A stretch of DNA of 64,000 nt from Bettongia penicillata ogilbyi (lineage: Eukaryota > Chordata > Mammalia > Diprotodontia > Potoroidae), in the NCBI GenBank assembly GCA_023548195.1, contig JAJHZJ010000311.1, positions 11,033,299 to 11,097,298 on the forward strand, in the 5' to 3' direction. The notes under the pieces are model-generated. The model saw only the letters and a list, made by a program, of their open reading frames with translations, was not told the origin of the DNA and did not search any database. Below are positions 1 through 11,113 of this stretch, in pieces; position 1 is the first letter of the stretch; every line of letters starts with the position of its first letter. The position numbers were made by a program, and so were the translations under genes.

Positions 1-799
1 CAGCAAACTTCAAAACACTTTGGGGAGGCAACTAGTCTAAGAATGAGGAATATTAGAGAATAAAAAAAATCAGTTTTATACAAATGTTAAGTTTGTTCTC
101 AAAGGATGGTATTTGGTACTTATAGGTCAAATAGGAGAGATACTTAAAATTTTATGTCAAAGTCTAATTTTCCTAACAAAAATGCCAACCATCAGTAACC
201 TCAGTCTTCTCCTGCCTCAGTTTCTAGATACAAGTTCTCTACTTGATGGTTTTCTTTGTAACTTTTGAAGCCTAATTCAAATCGGATTTTTAACTTACAA
301 ACTTGCTTCCATTTCCAGTCCCACTCTGAATCCCATTGCCTAAATTTAGACAAAACTCAGATGATTGTAAATAAAAATGCCACTCATTCACACCAATTAT
401 TCTCTTTTTTTCTGTGATTCTCTCATGTTAGACCTTAGTGAACAATTTGCCTTAAAACCTATTTACTTTAAAATGTCTTCCAATAACCCCCAACTTCTCT
501 TTAAAAGAGGAAAATTAGGCAAATTTCAAATCTCACATCAACTTGCTGAGCTTGTACAATTCCGGAAAGATGTACATTGTGTGTATTACATGCCTTTTTA
601 TTATAAATAATAATGCACTGACTTTTCAAAACTATAAATTAAATGCAAATAAAATAAAATGTAAAAGAATTTTAAGTAAATGATAGTAATATCTTTTTTG
701 TTTGTTTGTATGGACCTGTGCTTTATTTGTTGCAGAAAATCCTTGTGGTGGAAAGACTTCCACAAATTCAGATCAAAATTCCTCTCTCTTAGAAAATTG
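1..799. other. AT-rich unique DNA, no gene seen
   Basis: No coding frame longer than about 77 codons and no recognisable repeat in this stretch. The short frames present have no start context, composition or similarity that supports a protein. Confidence 0.6.
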
Positions 800-895
800 T
801 TGAGAACACTAAGAGGTTATATTACTTTCTAACTGACACATAGTTAATATATGCAAGGGGCAGAATTTTAATACAGGTCTTCCTGACTCCAAGGA
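800..895 (-). repeat. MIR-type SINE fragment
   Basis: Read on the plus strand the segment has the order typical of a reversed MIR: 'aagaggttat', a loosely preserved 'acacatagttaa', then 'aggtcttcctgactccaagg'. It is old and partial; a tRNA-SINE fragment is an alternative. Confidence 0.5.
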
Positions 896-3100
896 TAACC
901 CCCTTTATCCAAGGATAACCTAAGGATAACTACCATGCCATGGTGTCTTCAAATTAAAAGAAATGTATGGAAAACACTAACAAACTTGTATCTTAAAAAC
1001 AAAACAAAACAAAACAAAAAACTTTATCCTCTCCATCTCTCATCTCTATTCTGTGTTTCTTAAATATGAAGACTGATGAAGTGAAATATTTTTGTTATTT
1101 CCATTCATTTATATGCCAAGAATGTTTAATATCCTTCCCTATTTTCTGTAAGGGGTTCTTATCCCCAAAATCATTGAACCTAAATCTTCTTAACAAGGTA
1201 TTACTTCATATCCTTAAAGCTTTGAAAAAGTACCTGATACTTCACACACCCATGACATCACCCAACAATGACACTGTTGTCTCCAAAAAGGCATGAAACA
1301 GAGTTCTGAAAGTGGAAGGTGGAGCAACAAAGATAACCAGAATTGCCAACATCCCATAGGGTATCATGTAAGGGAGAGACAAAAGAGGAACATCTTGGTG
1401 ATTCCCTGGGGTAGTGGAAAAGGGGTACTTTTCAAAACCAATCCTATCTTTAAAAAAAGTCTGGGCTGTGCTTAGTGTTTGGGCTGAGATACAAAACGAT
1501 TTCTCTATTTTCCCAAATAGTTCACCCCTCCCTAATTATAGCTCTCAGATGAATGTTTTGTTACCACCAGAAAGCAGGCAAGGCAGGAAGGAAATAATCA
1601 GGCATTTTCACTTAGAACATTGAATTTTAATACAGTTCTTTTCCTTTGCTAACAGACTTTTCAATTTCACTCCTTCCACATTTTAAGTGTGATCAATTTT
1701 ACCTTTCAAGATATTATTCCTCATCCATAAAATTACACAAAAATTGCTATAAACAAGCTGACTGAGAAGGAACAATTGCTGTACATTTTAAAGAAGAACC
1801 TTAATGTTTATAAAAAATAATAAAGCCCATGCCGTACTTCTTTTAAAGATCTTGCTCTAAACAAACTGAATTATTCATGCATAGAATTGTACAGCATTAG
1901 AACACCTGTTTTCAATCATGCATAATGTAAAATCACTCATTACCTCACAAGAGCCTCTACATCTCCAGCAATCAAATGGCATTGAAATCGCAAAACAGGT
2001 GCCTGGCAGGTGGATCCAAACAGATGTTTTGGGCTTGCATCCCTTTTCTTGTACAGGTGTGATGATCTTGTTTTCAACTGCATAATTGCTATTTAAATAG
2101 GTAATATTTAATTCTTGTGTACTTTAATATTTATTTTTCTTCTTCAATTCCTTTACCCACTTTGCCGCTGCCTAGGCTCGAGGTGGATTTGTAAAGCGTT
2201 CAGTTCACTGCTAGGTGGAGTGATGCCAGATGAAGGTACTGTTCTCCTTTTTTAGACTTTTATGGCGCAGAGACCCCCTGTCTGAAAAGTGCCTAGTTAC
2301 TGAAAACTCAGAAGTCTTAGGATAGTGTGTAGAGTTTCAGTCTCTTGGCTAACCAGTGCCTAAGTAAGGGAAAAGGTGATTCCCCCAATTGGAGATGATC
2401 GAAAAGTTATTTTCACTGTTACTACTGTGTATATACTATGAATATTCAATCAAGCTGATGAAAATCTATGATGGTACGTATGAGTGAGTGTGTGTGTGTC
2501 TGTGTGTATGTGTATGCTTTCTGTAAGGCATCAAAATGCATTTGCTTAAGCATGTTTTAGTAAAACATCTTTAAGTCTCAGCTGGAAATAGGATTTTTAC
2601 TTCTTGCTAGATTTATCCAATATGAGTTCATTCAAGCAGAATAAGTAATGCAGCTTTCAACAGGGAGGGTTGCATTCACCTTGTTTCCCTGTTTGCATTG
2701 TTCTTGAAGTTTAAAAACAAAAAGGAAAAACTATGATGGTTGTCATCTTTGCTGATATTGTCTACTATGTGTTGTTGTTTAGCAACTTGAGTGCTGGTAG
2801 ACGACACACTTGAAGGTTTAGGGACAGAAATTCCTTAGTTTTTTTTTCCTTTCCTGTTCCTTCTTTTCTTTTTCTTTTCCTTTCTTTTCTTTCTTCTTCC
2901 TTTCTATTTCTCTCTGAAGCAGGTGCACCCTACCCAGTTGAACCATAGGCATCTCCTTTCTACACCATCTGAAGTACTTTCGTGAGTCTCTATTTCCATT
3001 CAAAGCCTTGGTTTTCTAAAGAATTAGGTTCAGTGGCAGTGACTGCTTGTTAGGAGAGCAGCTTAAGAAAAGGCTGCATATGAAGTCAGGGTGCCATACG
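896..3100. other. Unique DNA with minor simple repeats
   Basis: Contains a threefold 'aaggataac' reiteration near 890-930, a TG tract at 2481-2516 and a pyrimidine-rich TTTTC/CTTTT stretch near 2836-2905. Frames of 60-76 codons are present, but none has a recognisable domain. I see no gene. Confidence 0.55.
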
Positions 3101-3109
3101 AGTGAAGTA

Positions 3110-3275
3110 TTGACTTTCCTGTCAGATGAACTGTATCCAAATCCCATCTCTGGTGCTTACTTTCAGTCTGAACTTAAGCAATTCTTCCTGGTACTCAATT
3201 TCTTTAATTTTCAAATCAGAGAGTTGGACTGAATGACTGCAGAAGTTCCTCCCATTTCTAAATCTATGATAACCA
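3110..3275 (+). repeat. MIR-type SINE fragment
   Basis: The order 'atcccatctctggtgctta', then 'aacttaagcaattc', then 'tcaatttctttaattttcaaatcagag', 'ttggactgaatgactgcaga' and 'ttctaaatctatgat' follows the MIR core and tail. The copy is diverged. Confidence 0.6.
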
Positions 3276-3860
3276 GCATGATCCTGACACTTAGCATAAT
3301 ACCTTGCACTTATTAGGTGTTTTAGAAATACTTATTGAGCCAGCAGGAAGTTTTGTAACTATGGCTATTTTCATCATAAGGAAATGATCACTCAGACAGT
3401 ACCAGCACAAAAAGTCTTTGTTGGAGTAGATTTTCTCATCAAGATACACTGTTTATGACCTTCAGAATTTTGTCTATATGTACATCAGTGCCCAAATAAA
3501 AAGGGTTTGGTAAGTCTTCCAAATGTGTTTACTGGCTTCCAGAAATCCAGATGTTTCTATGTATCTAGATATGTGGCATCAATTTGTGTAGACAAACCCA
3601 CTCTATGACTACATTTTTCCCTTTCCTTCAGGCTATATTGGCATCATATAGACAGAGCTGTTAGCTATCTCTGCCATGTATTGTCTTTGCAAAGGACACA
3701 TCCATCCTGAGACGAATGAGGTAATTTTTGTATTTTAGCTAGCTCAGAAAGGAGATAGTGCAGTTTAAGGGGAAAAAGCATAGAAGACTATGTTTGCTCC
3801 CTGGTTAGTTCACTAACTTACTAACTTTAACTAACTCACCTAATTTCTCTGAATGAATGC

Positions 3861-3888
3861 GCACACACACACACACACACACACACAT
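3861..3888. repeat. (CA)n microsatellite
   Basis: Fourteen uninterrupted CA dinucleotides, likely length-polymorphic. The cysteine/valine-rich minus-strand frame crossing it is a translation artefact. Confidence 0.95.
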
Positions 3889-3909
3889 AAGCACACATTC
3901 ACAAGAGGA

Positions 3910-4012
3910 AGTTGGATGTAGTGGATAGAGAATCCAGCTTTGACATTAAGAATGGGTTCAAGTCTTCCTCTGATATATACTTTCCATTTGACAATGAACA
4001 GGTCACTTAATT
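3910..4012 (+). repeat. tRNA-SINE fragment
   Basis: Carries 'tagtggatagagaatcc' followed by 'gggttcaagtcttcctctga' and 'aacaggtcacttaat'. These are the A-box side, B-box region and core of the marsupial tRNA-derived SINE seen more completely at 16377-16617. The 3' half is missing. Confidence 0.6.
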
Positions 4013-4204
4013 TTAATTTCAAGAAAATGTCTAAAGGATATAAAAGAGTTTCTAATTTGTATTGCTAAAGGGAGTTTATTCACTAGGAATTACTGACATA
4101 GATGAAACCAAAGACCAGTTTTCTGAATCTGTGATGTCATTGCTGGTAAATAAAATTTCCAGGAAGGAAATTCCTTCTAACATTGCAAATCAGCAGTAAT
4201 TCCA

Positions 4205-4345
4205 TCGTTTAAAGTCTTAGTTTCCTGGAATACTGAGAGGTTATATCATTTGCCAAGGGTCACAAAGTAAGCGCGTATCAGAGATAGGACTTGAACTCAA
4301 AGCTTATTGAACCTGAAGTTGATTTTCTATCCTTTTGGTCAAGTT
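4205..4345 (-). repeat. MIR-type SINE, reversed
   Basis: Plus-strand reading 'actgagaggttatatcattt', 'gccaagggtcacaaagtaag' and 'gataggacttgaactcaa' is the reverse complement of the MIR core. Confidence 0.65.
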
Positions 4346-4362
4346 ATACAGGGACTGTGTCC

Positions 4363-4455
4363 ATCTATACACACAAACACACATACAAACATACATGTAT
4401 AAGTATCCATATATACATACAAATATATGTGTGTGTGTACTCACACATACACACA
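4363..4455. repeat. CA/TA-rich microsatellite
   Basis: Mixed ACAC, ACATAC and ATATGTGTG tracts. The two overlapping 61-66 codon frames on both strands reflect the repeat only. Confidence 0.85.
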
Positions 4456-4931
4456 ATTTGTTGGTACGGATGTGCGTATATGCTGGCATAGTTATATCTC
4501 TATAATATTTAAAACAGGCTGAAAGAAGGGGGAAAATGAGTTATCTCAGAGGGAATATACACCAATTCTCTTATAGGTAACAAGAGCAAGTTAAACTAGA
4601 TAATTTTCAATGATTCATCTAGTTCCCAAATGTGTAATTCTAAGGGTCTGGCTACTCTAACCAGTACAGTAGGTTTTCAGGGATAGGAAGCTAACCCACA
4701 ATACTTTGGCAAAGACTTATTGATAATATCCTACATTAATAGTCATAACAGGCTTTTGAGGTATTGTTCTCATTCAGTAAACATAGCAATAACAAAGGAC
4801 CAATTTCATCAACCAAGTTTCAAGTTTTCACTTTCAGTCTCTTACTTTGTTATTAGATATCAATTTCGCATTATTCCAGTGGGTATTGTATGCACATATT
4901 ACATAGGAATAATCAGACAGACCACATGCTA

Positions 4932-5022
4932 TAGTGGATCAAGAGCTGACCTAGAAATCTGAAAGACTTGAATTCAAGTACTACGGCTGTGTGACCCTAG
5001 GCAAGCGTCTTAATTTCTCAGT
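4932..5022 (+). repeat. tRNA-SINE fragment
   Basis: 'tagtggatcaagagctgacc', 'gacttgaattcaagtactac', then 'gctgtgtgaccctaggcaag' match the SINE core in order. Truncated after the core. Confidence 0.65.
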
Positions 5023-5129
5023 TCTCTAGACAGTTATCTATGGCAATAAATAGTGGAGAACCTGCATTCATTGTGGGAGTTTCCTCACCAAGAATTTCAC
5101 ATGCCAATGAAATTACAGGTCTAATACCT

Positions 5130-5370
5130 GGATAGAGAGACAGACTGAAGTCAAGGGGAACTGTGTTCAAATCACTTACTATCTGGGTAACTCTAGTTAA
5201 GTAACTTAATCATTGCCTGCCTCAGTTTCCTCATCTGGAAAATGGGAACAATAATAGCATGAACCGCCCACGATTTTGGCGAAGGTCAAATGAGTGAATA
5301 TTTGACAAGAATTGCCAAATCTTAAAAACGCTACATGAATGCTAGCTATTATCTCTATCCCTATTAGAAC
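5130..5370 (+). repeat. MIR-type SINE
   Basis: The order 'ggatagagagacagactgaa', 'tgtgttcaaatcacttacta', 'gcctcagtttcctcatctgg', 'gggaacaataatagc' and 'aatgctagctattat' follows the whole MIR body. Confidence 0.7.
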
Positions 5371-5399
5371 AATAACTATCACCCAAGATACAAACAAAA

Positions 5400-6269
5400 C
5401 TCAATTAAAATTTCATATTTAAGCCTAGTTATCATTTCAATAGCAATGGGAAAATTCATTTCCCCATACTTCTGCACTTTTTTCTTCCAACTGAGAGTCA
5501 AAATTCTTAAACAGCATGAGTACAACTCAAAGTAAGCAAAAGTATATTCTGGAAAGATTCCAGGTCCTACCTACCAAAGGCAGGAAGGATAAGATCTCAC
5601 TAAAAGCATACTTTCAAACTCTTTCCCAACATAGTACCGAATTTGAGGAATCTGGTTGAGGTGGAGAGTTACAATATTGCACTCCCAAGAGTAACTGGGA
5701 AGAGAGAACTGTCCCTTCTGCCTCTTTCAGTGTTTAACAATATCATTCCAGCATACTGTCTATAAGCATTAGTAACTCAAAAACAGTTTAGGTATTTAAC
5801 ATGGGTAAATTTTTCCACATAAATTTGTCCTGGAGTTCTACAGAACCAAATTTATCCTTGTGACTACAAGCCTGAGAATTTAACAGTTCAAGTCCAATTT
5901 TTTTCTCTCTGCAAAATGTAAAAGCCTATGGTGACTTTACCTGCTATAATAGGTTTTTTTTCTAAATGGAATTTGTAAGTTACATAAAATTTCACTATCT
6001 ACTTGTGATTGGAAAAGAAAAGGTAAAGGAAAATGCTGCTAAAATAAACACCACTAAAGATTCAGTTGAGTCAATCTTCTACAATAAGTATGCCAAAGTT
6101 AATTACCCTTTTCAAGGGAACCTGATTGTTAACAGCTGACCATTTACTGATATTAAAATGGATTATTAATATTCCACAAACAATTGGTTAGTACTTCAGA
6201 AGAGCAATATAACATAAAGTAGATTATTATTCTATATAGTTTAGGAATAAGAACATTAAGAATATTCTA
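5400..6269. other. Unique AT-rich DNA
   Basis: No gene, repeat or structured element that I can name. Confidence 0.5.
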
Positions 6270-6279
6270 GCTAAGACAG

Positions 6280-6640
6280 AGAATATATGTGTGTTTATAT
6301 ATATATGTATTTCTATATGTATATAGAAATACATGTATATGTACAATTACAAATAGACACACTATGTATATTATGTATACACACAGATATATACATACCT
6401 ACATATAAGCATACATACATACACATACTCTTTGGACCAATAGATAAATGGATAGGTACTTAGATAGATAGATGGATGAAAGATAAATATCCATCTATAT
6501 AGTGGTTCCCATTTCTAAGTTTCAATTAAGATATAGATATAGCATATATGGATATATACATACAGTTAGACATACACATATATGAACACACATATGTATT
6601 TGAGTATATGTATATATGCATATACATAATTTATATGTGT
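6280..6640. repeat. Complex TA/CATA/GATA microsatellite cluster
   Basis: About 360 bases of interleaved TATA, TATG, CATA and GATA motifs in several tracts. It includes a perfect 14-base-arm inverted repeat with a 2-base spacer at 6305-6334. Confidence 0.85.
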
Positions 6641-7329
6641 ACAGTTCAATGACCAATCTCTAAATACTTACAGTAGAATAAAACATACAAACTTGATCAT
6701 TCTTTTTGCACCAGGATTTTGTAGTCTCAGGGTCATCAATATGAACATCAAATATTAGTGTAATATAAAAGCACAGAAATGTCAATCAAGAGAAATTTAA
6801 TAGCTTAAAAAAGCTTGTAAGCCAGCATTCATCATGTTTAGATTTTTATGCACAATAACAGTATAATTATTTTTGAGAAGTCTTCTGCTTAAAAATTCCC
6901 TTCAAAAGAAATATCTAATCTAAAGTGTATCAGAAGTATTCATGTGTCACTTTTAGTACATGATCGTTTGATTCAAACTGTCGAAAAATATCTATGAAAT
7001 CAGCAACACAGCAGCATTCCATGAAGTCAAATTAAATAGAGTAAGTAAACTGAAGTCTCAAGGTGAGAGGCAGGGCTAATGGGTCCACAGACAGCCTTTG
7101 AGTAAAAAAGAATGGATATCAAGTCCTAGTTTTGACACATGCTAGATGTGTTTACATAGAGAAGCGACTTAGCCTCTTGATATCCCAGACAACTCTTCAA
7201 GTCTGTAAGTTTCCAATGAGTTGCCCATCTGTATTTGTGGAGGGAGTTTTTGTCCTGGGAATTTCATACCAACCTGGACTGAAAGGAAAGGGAATATATG
7301 AGAACATAAAAGTAATATAGAAATACCTT
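6641..7329. other. Unique DNA with a possible MIR trace
   Basis: A weak MIR-like order ('gatatcaagtcctagttttg', 'gcgacttagcctcttgatat') occurs near 7110-7190. Otherwise nothing recognisable. Short overlapping frames on both strands near 7130-7390 have no support. Confidence 0.4.
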
Positions 7330-7770
7330 CATAAACATACACTACCCAAAATAAAAGAAGACTAAGTAGAGATCTTAACTCAATCACAATAAAAGCAATA
7401 AAATTAGCTATAAAGGAAACACCAAAGTAATAGGAACCTCTTAGTCCTGATGGATTTACATGAGAAGTCTAACAATCTTTTAAAGAATAATTAGCCCCAA
7501 TACTACACAATATTCTCAAAAATTGGGAAATAAAGTACCCTATCATATTCCATTTATGAAACAAATATAACCACAATACATAAACCAAGGAAAGATAAAG
7601 GACAGAACTACAGAACAATATCATTAATAAATATTAATTCAAAGATTTTAAATACAATTCTGTTGATCAGATTGCAGGAATTTATCCAAGAAATCAGAAA
7701 TCAGAATCAGGTTCGATTTGTACCTGAGATACAAGGATGATTTTCTATTAGGAAAAGAACATAATTAATC
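7330..7770 (+). pseudogene. Degenerate L1 ORF2 fragment (N-terminal reverse transcriptase)
   Basis: Conceptual plus-strand translation, allowing frameshifts and stops, gives pieces in the order expected for the L1 reverse transcriptase fingers/palm: a 'YRTISLININSKILN' block (compare the conserved R-P-I-S-L-N-x-D-x-K-I-L pattern) and then 'QVRFVPEIQG', equivalent to the Q-x-G-F-x-P-x-x-Q-G motif. No intact frame remains. Both ends are truncated, and an AT-rich simple repeat follows directly. This is an old copy unrelated in position to the L1s at 52-59 kb. Confidence 0.75.
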
Positions 7771-9249
7771 ATATTATATTATATATATTATATAATCATA
7801 TATAATCATAATCATATTAAAAGATTAAATTATTGTCATTATTGTTCTGACTTTGAAAATGGCATTTTGTACTGAACTATTTTAGTTATTCCCTTAAAAA
7901 GACGTACTTTAGTCATAAACACTTTATAATACATTTTCCCATATTAAAACATAGGAGAAAACATTTATTTTTTTTAAAGCTTTTATTTTAACACTACCCG
8001 CCAACTCCATAAACATATAAAGTAATGATGTGAGTCTTTAGTGTTGTGTTGAGTGGAGATTATTCATGGGGTTGACAAGCTTCTTCAAATATATTTAACC
8101 ATATCATCAACTCTTTTATTTCAAAGCTGTTTAATTTGATATATTTCTCCCTACCTACCTTATTGTAATATGTATTAGGGAAAGAACATGAAATTAGAAT
8201 GAGATTTAAGGTTACGTACTCTAAAGTTTTGGAGCACTGAAGTATATTTACTATTGTGAAGGTTAAACTTTTCCCTATACATATTTAGCTCCCAGATCAA
8301 ATACTAGAAATGGAGGTTTTTCTTTTGTGTGTGGTCTTGGAAAGTGACTAAAAAAGAAAATCAGGTTCAATTTTATTTTTATTAGTCAAGGAAATTAATT
8401 CAGGAAAAGTTGTTAGAAGTAAGTCTAGAAAGAAAATCCAACAGAGGAAGATTCAACAGAAAAAAAGGAAAACATTTACCTTTTAGGTCATTAGGGTCAG
8501 GATATTGGAAAAGGTTGTAGATCAAGCAATTAAAATCATTTCCACAGGAAACCGGAAACATGAGAACTCAATAAATATATCAGAGATCATTCTAGTTCAT
8601 CAGAACTATTTTCAGGGGGAGAAAGAGATTCTCATCATTTCTGGTAAAATTCAATAGTCCGTAAAGTTGTTCATCATTGCTCAATACCTGGAAAGGAAAC
8701 CTATTAAATAGGGAAGGGACTTAAAGCTTGTTTTTTTTTTATTTGTTTCGTTTTCAAAGGTTTTGGTTGAAGAGTAATTAGGACACACTTTGAATGTGAA
8801 ATTCTTAGGCTCCTTGTTAGTAGCTTCTCAGTCCATGGGCACTTATCCCTCTAATGTTCAGATTTTTCTACTTACAGCAAGATTATACTGTCTTTTAAGT
8901 TGCCAGGCTCACACAATTCAGCTTAGGAAGTAATAAAAGAATTTTTAAAAATTACAATTAAAAAAATCCCAACTGTCCAAATAATCCGACTTTTAAAATC
9001 CCTTTAATTTAATATTATGGAATATAAATATTAATTTAATGGGACATGTGAAAATCTCCAAATGAGAATATAGAATATAGAATATAGCATATAGAAATAT
9101 TCATGTATAAGGATACACAAATACATATTTATGCACCACACCTATAACTCAAAATAGATCCAGAAATTTACATCTATTTTACAAACAAGAAAAATGTTTT
9201 ATAAATGAAGAGGTAAATATCTTGCTAGATCTGGCTGTATTCTGGAGAA
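7771..9249. other. AT repeat then unique DNA
   Basis: Starts with an ATAT/ATCATATA-rich stretch (7771-7825). The rest is unique AT-rich DNA with a short AATATAG reiteration near 9066-9095. No gene seen. Confidence 0.5.
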
Positions 9250-9560
9250 ATAAGTTCAGGCTCCGCTCTTTATTTCTCAGCATCTAAAATCCAAAGTCAC
9301 ACACTTTTCCCCCTGCCCTTGGCATTGCTGTCACCTCCATGCACCTAGTAATGCTGCTTGCCAGTGACAGTACCTTCTTGATGAACAGGCCAGGGCCAGT
9401 CCCAAGCAGCTCCCCTTTCAGCCTGACAGCTGCATATCCCAGGTGGTCTGACATTTGAGATGGAGGCTGTGGATAAGATTGAAGGTGTTTTAGGGGAGAA
9501 GAAGGCTGTGAATAACACCAAGCCCTCATCCAGATGGAATCACTCACGAGACAACCTGAA
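9250..9560 (-). other. Unrecognised GC-richer island with an 87-codon frame
   Basis: This stretch is visibly richer in G+C than its surroundings. It carries an 87-codon minus-strand frame (9284-9547) followed on the same strand by an AATAAA hexamer close to 9267-9272. That order would fit the 3' end of a processed transcript or an exon. I recognise no protein family in the translation, which is Pro/Ser/Leu-rich, and I see no splice sites, poly(A) tract or flanking duplication. A processed pseudogene or a chance frame are both possible. Confidence 0.25.
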
Positions 9561-10862
9561 ATACTCTATTACTGTCCATATGTCTTGGAGGTCTCCAAAG
9601 GCCATACTTTATTGATTTATTAGAAACTCGCTTTTTTTCTGCTTTCGATTCTTCTCAAAACAGGCTACAGGACAGGCTTTTTCAGAGACACTGTTGATGC
9701 TTTTTCTTCTTGTGAGCTTTTTTTTTTATAAGTTCTTTAAATAAAACAGTCTCTATAAAAACTCTAGTAAACACCAGACTATAAAGTAAATATTTGGGGG
9801 TGAGATGCAGTTTACTTCCTCTTAATATACAGTACCTTTTTTACTAGTTTCCCCTCTGAGCATAACCCCATGGCCAAACCTTTTACAGAACATACCTATT
9901 TTAGATAAATGACTTAAAAAAAACCATGACTGCAAAGGAATCAGGATGACTGCGCTAACTGTCTTGCACTATTTTTCCCTTGCAGATAAGCCTGGAAGAA
10001 TTATTTCATTGTTTTGGCGCTGCAAACAGTTGTTATTAGTGTACCTTATTTATAGTCAGTTCTTTGAGGCACTATAGTAATATAGCAAAATATCAGTTAT
10101 TTCATCACACTGGTGAATTTAATGAACCTGAAGGTGTGTGTTATTTTAGCACTTGCCGTAGCTCCTGTGAAAACCCAGTGGTGCTAAAATCTGTAAACCT
10201 GTCACTGCTTAAGTAATAACCTTGTTAAAAGCATCTTCATTTAACTTACTTTAGCTTTTGCAGGATGCAGGTTTTATTTTATCAGTGGAGAGAGTAGGTG
10301 TTTCAAACCCAAACCACTTATTGTAAATATAATTAATGGTAGTTCATTAATTTATTCGCAGTGTTATTGCTTTTATTTTAACACTTAGTTTAAATTAAAT
10401 ATTGTCTGGATTCCAGTTCCCATTTTCAATTTTTTTACAAACTCTTAATTTATATTGAATTTCTGTGGTTGCAACAGTAAATTTTAGTCTGTGCTACTGA
10501 AAATGCTCTTTTTAATCTTTAATACCCCTTTATGCAAGCCAGAACTGAGCCTCTTGTTTTCCCACTATGCATTTGTAGATGAAAAAGCAAAATACATTTT
10601 TTGCTAATATGCCTCGTATGGATTTGAGTTTATTCCTGCCTTTAAAAAATATAGAGAAAATTGGATATTGATGGTAGGTATTCAGAATTATCAATCGATT
10701 TCTGCCAGAGCACATCTACAATTATTGAAATCCTGGCAATAAAAATGGGAACTCCCTCCTATTTAGGACTATTCAGCAAAAGAGACCTGTAATTTTTACA
10801 ATTACTGTCTTATGGAAACAATGGAACTTCCTACAATTTTAAAGACAGGGTATTTGGGAATA

Positions 10863-10865
<3 letters not shown>
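9561..10865. other. Unique DNA, possibly conserved non-coding
   Basis: Low in recognisable repeats over about 1.3 kb, which is unusual for this window. No coding frame of note. Confidence 0.4.
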
Positions 10866-10920
<55 letters not shown>

Positions 10921-11113
10921 GGATGGATGGATGGATGGATGGATGGATGGATGGATGGATGGATGGATGGATGGATGGATGGATGGATGGATGGATAGAT
11001 GGATGGATAGATAGATGGATAGATAGATAGATAGATGGATAGATGGATGGATGAATGGATGGATGGATGGATGGATGGATGGATGGATGGATGGATGGAT
11101 GGATGGATGGATA
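10866..11113. repeat. GATA/GATG compound tetranucleotide array
   Basis: About 55 bases of pure GATA are followed by a long GGAT tract, then an interspersed GATA/GGAT zone and a second GGAT tract with one 'gatgaatg' interruption. The whole array is about 248 bases. The Ile-His-Pro-Ser repeat proteins readable on the minus strand are an artefact of the repeat. Confidence 0.97.
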
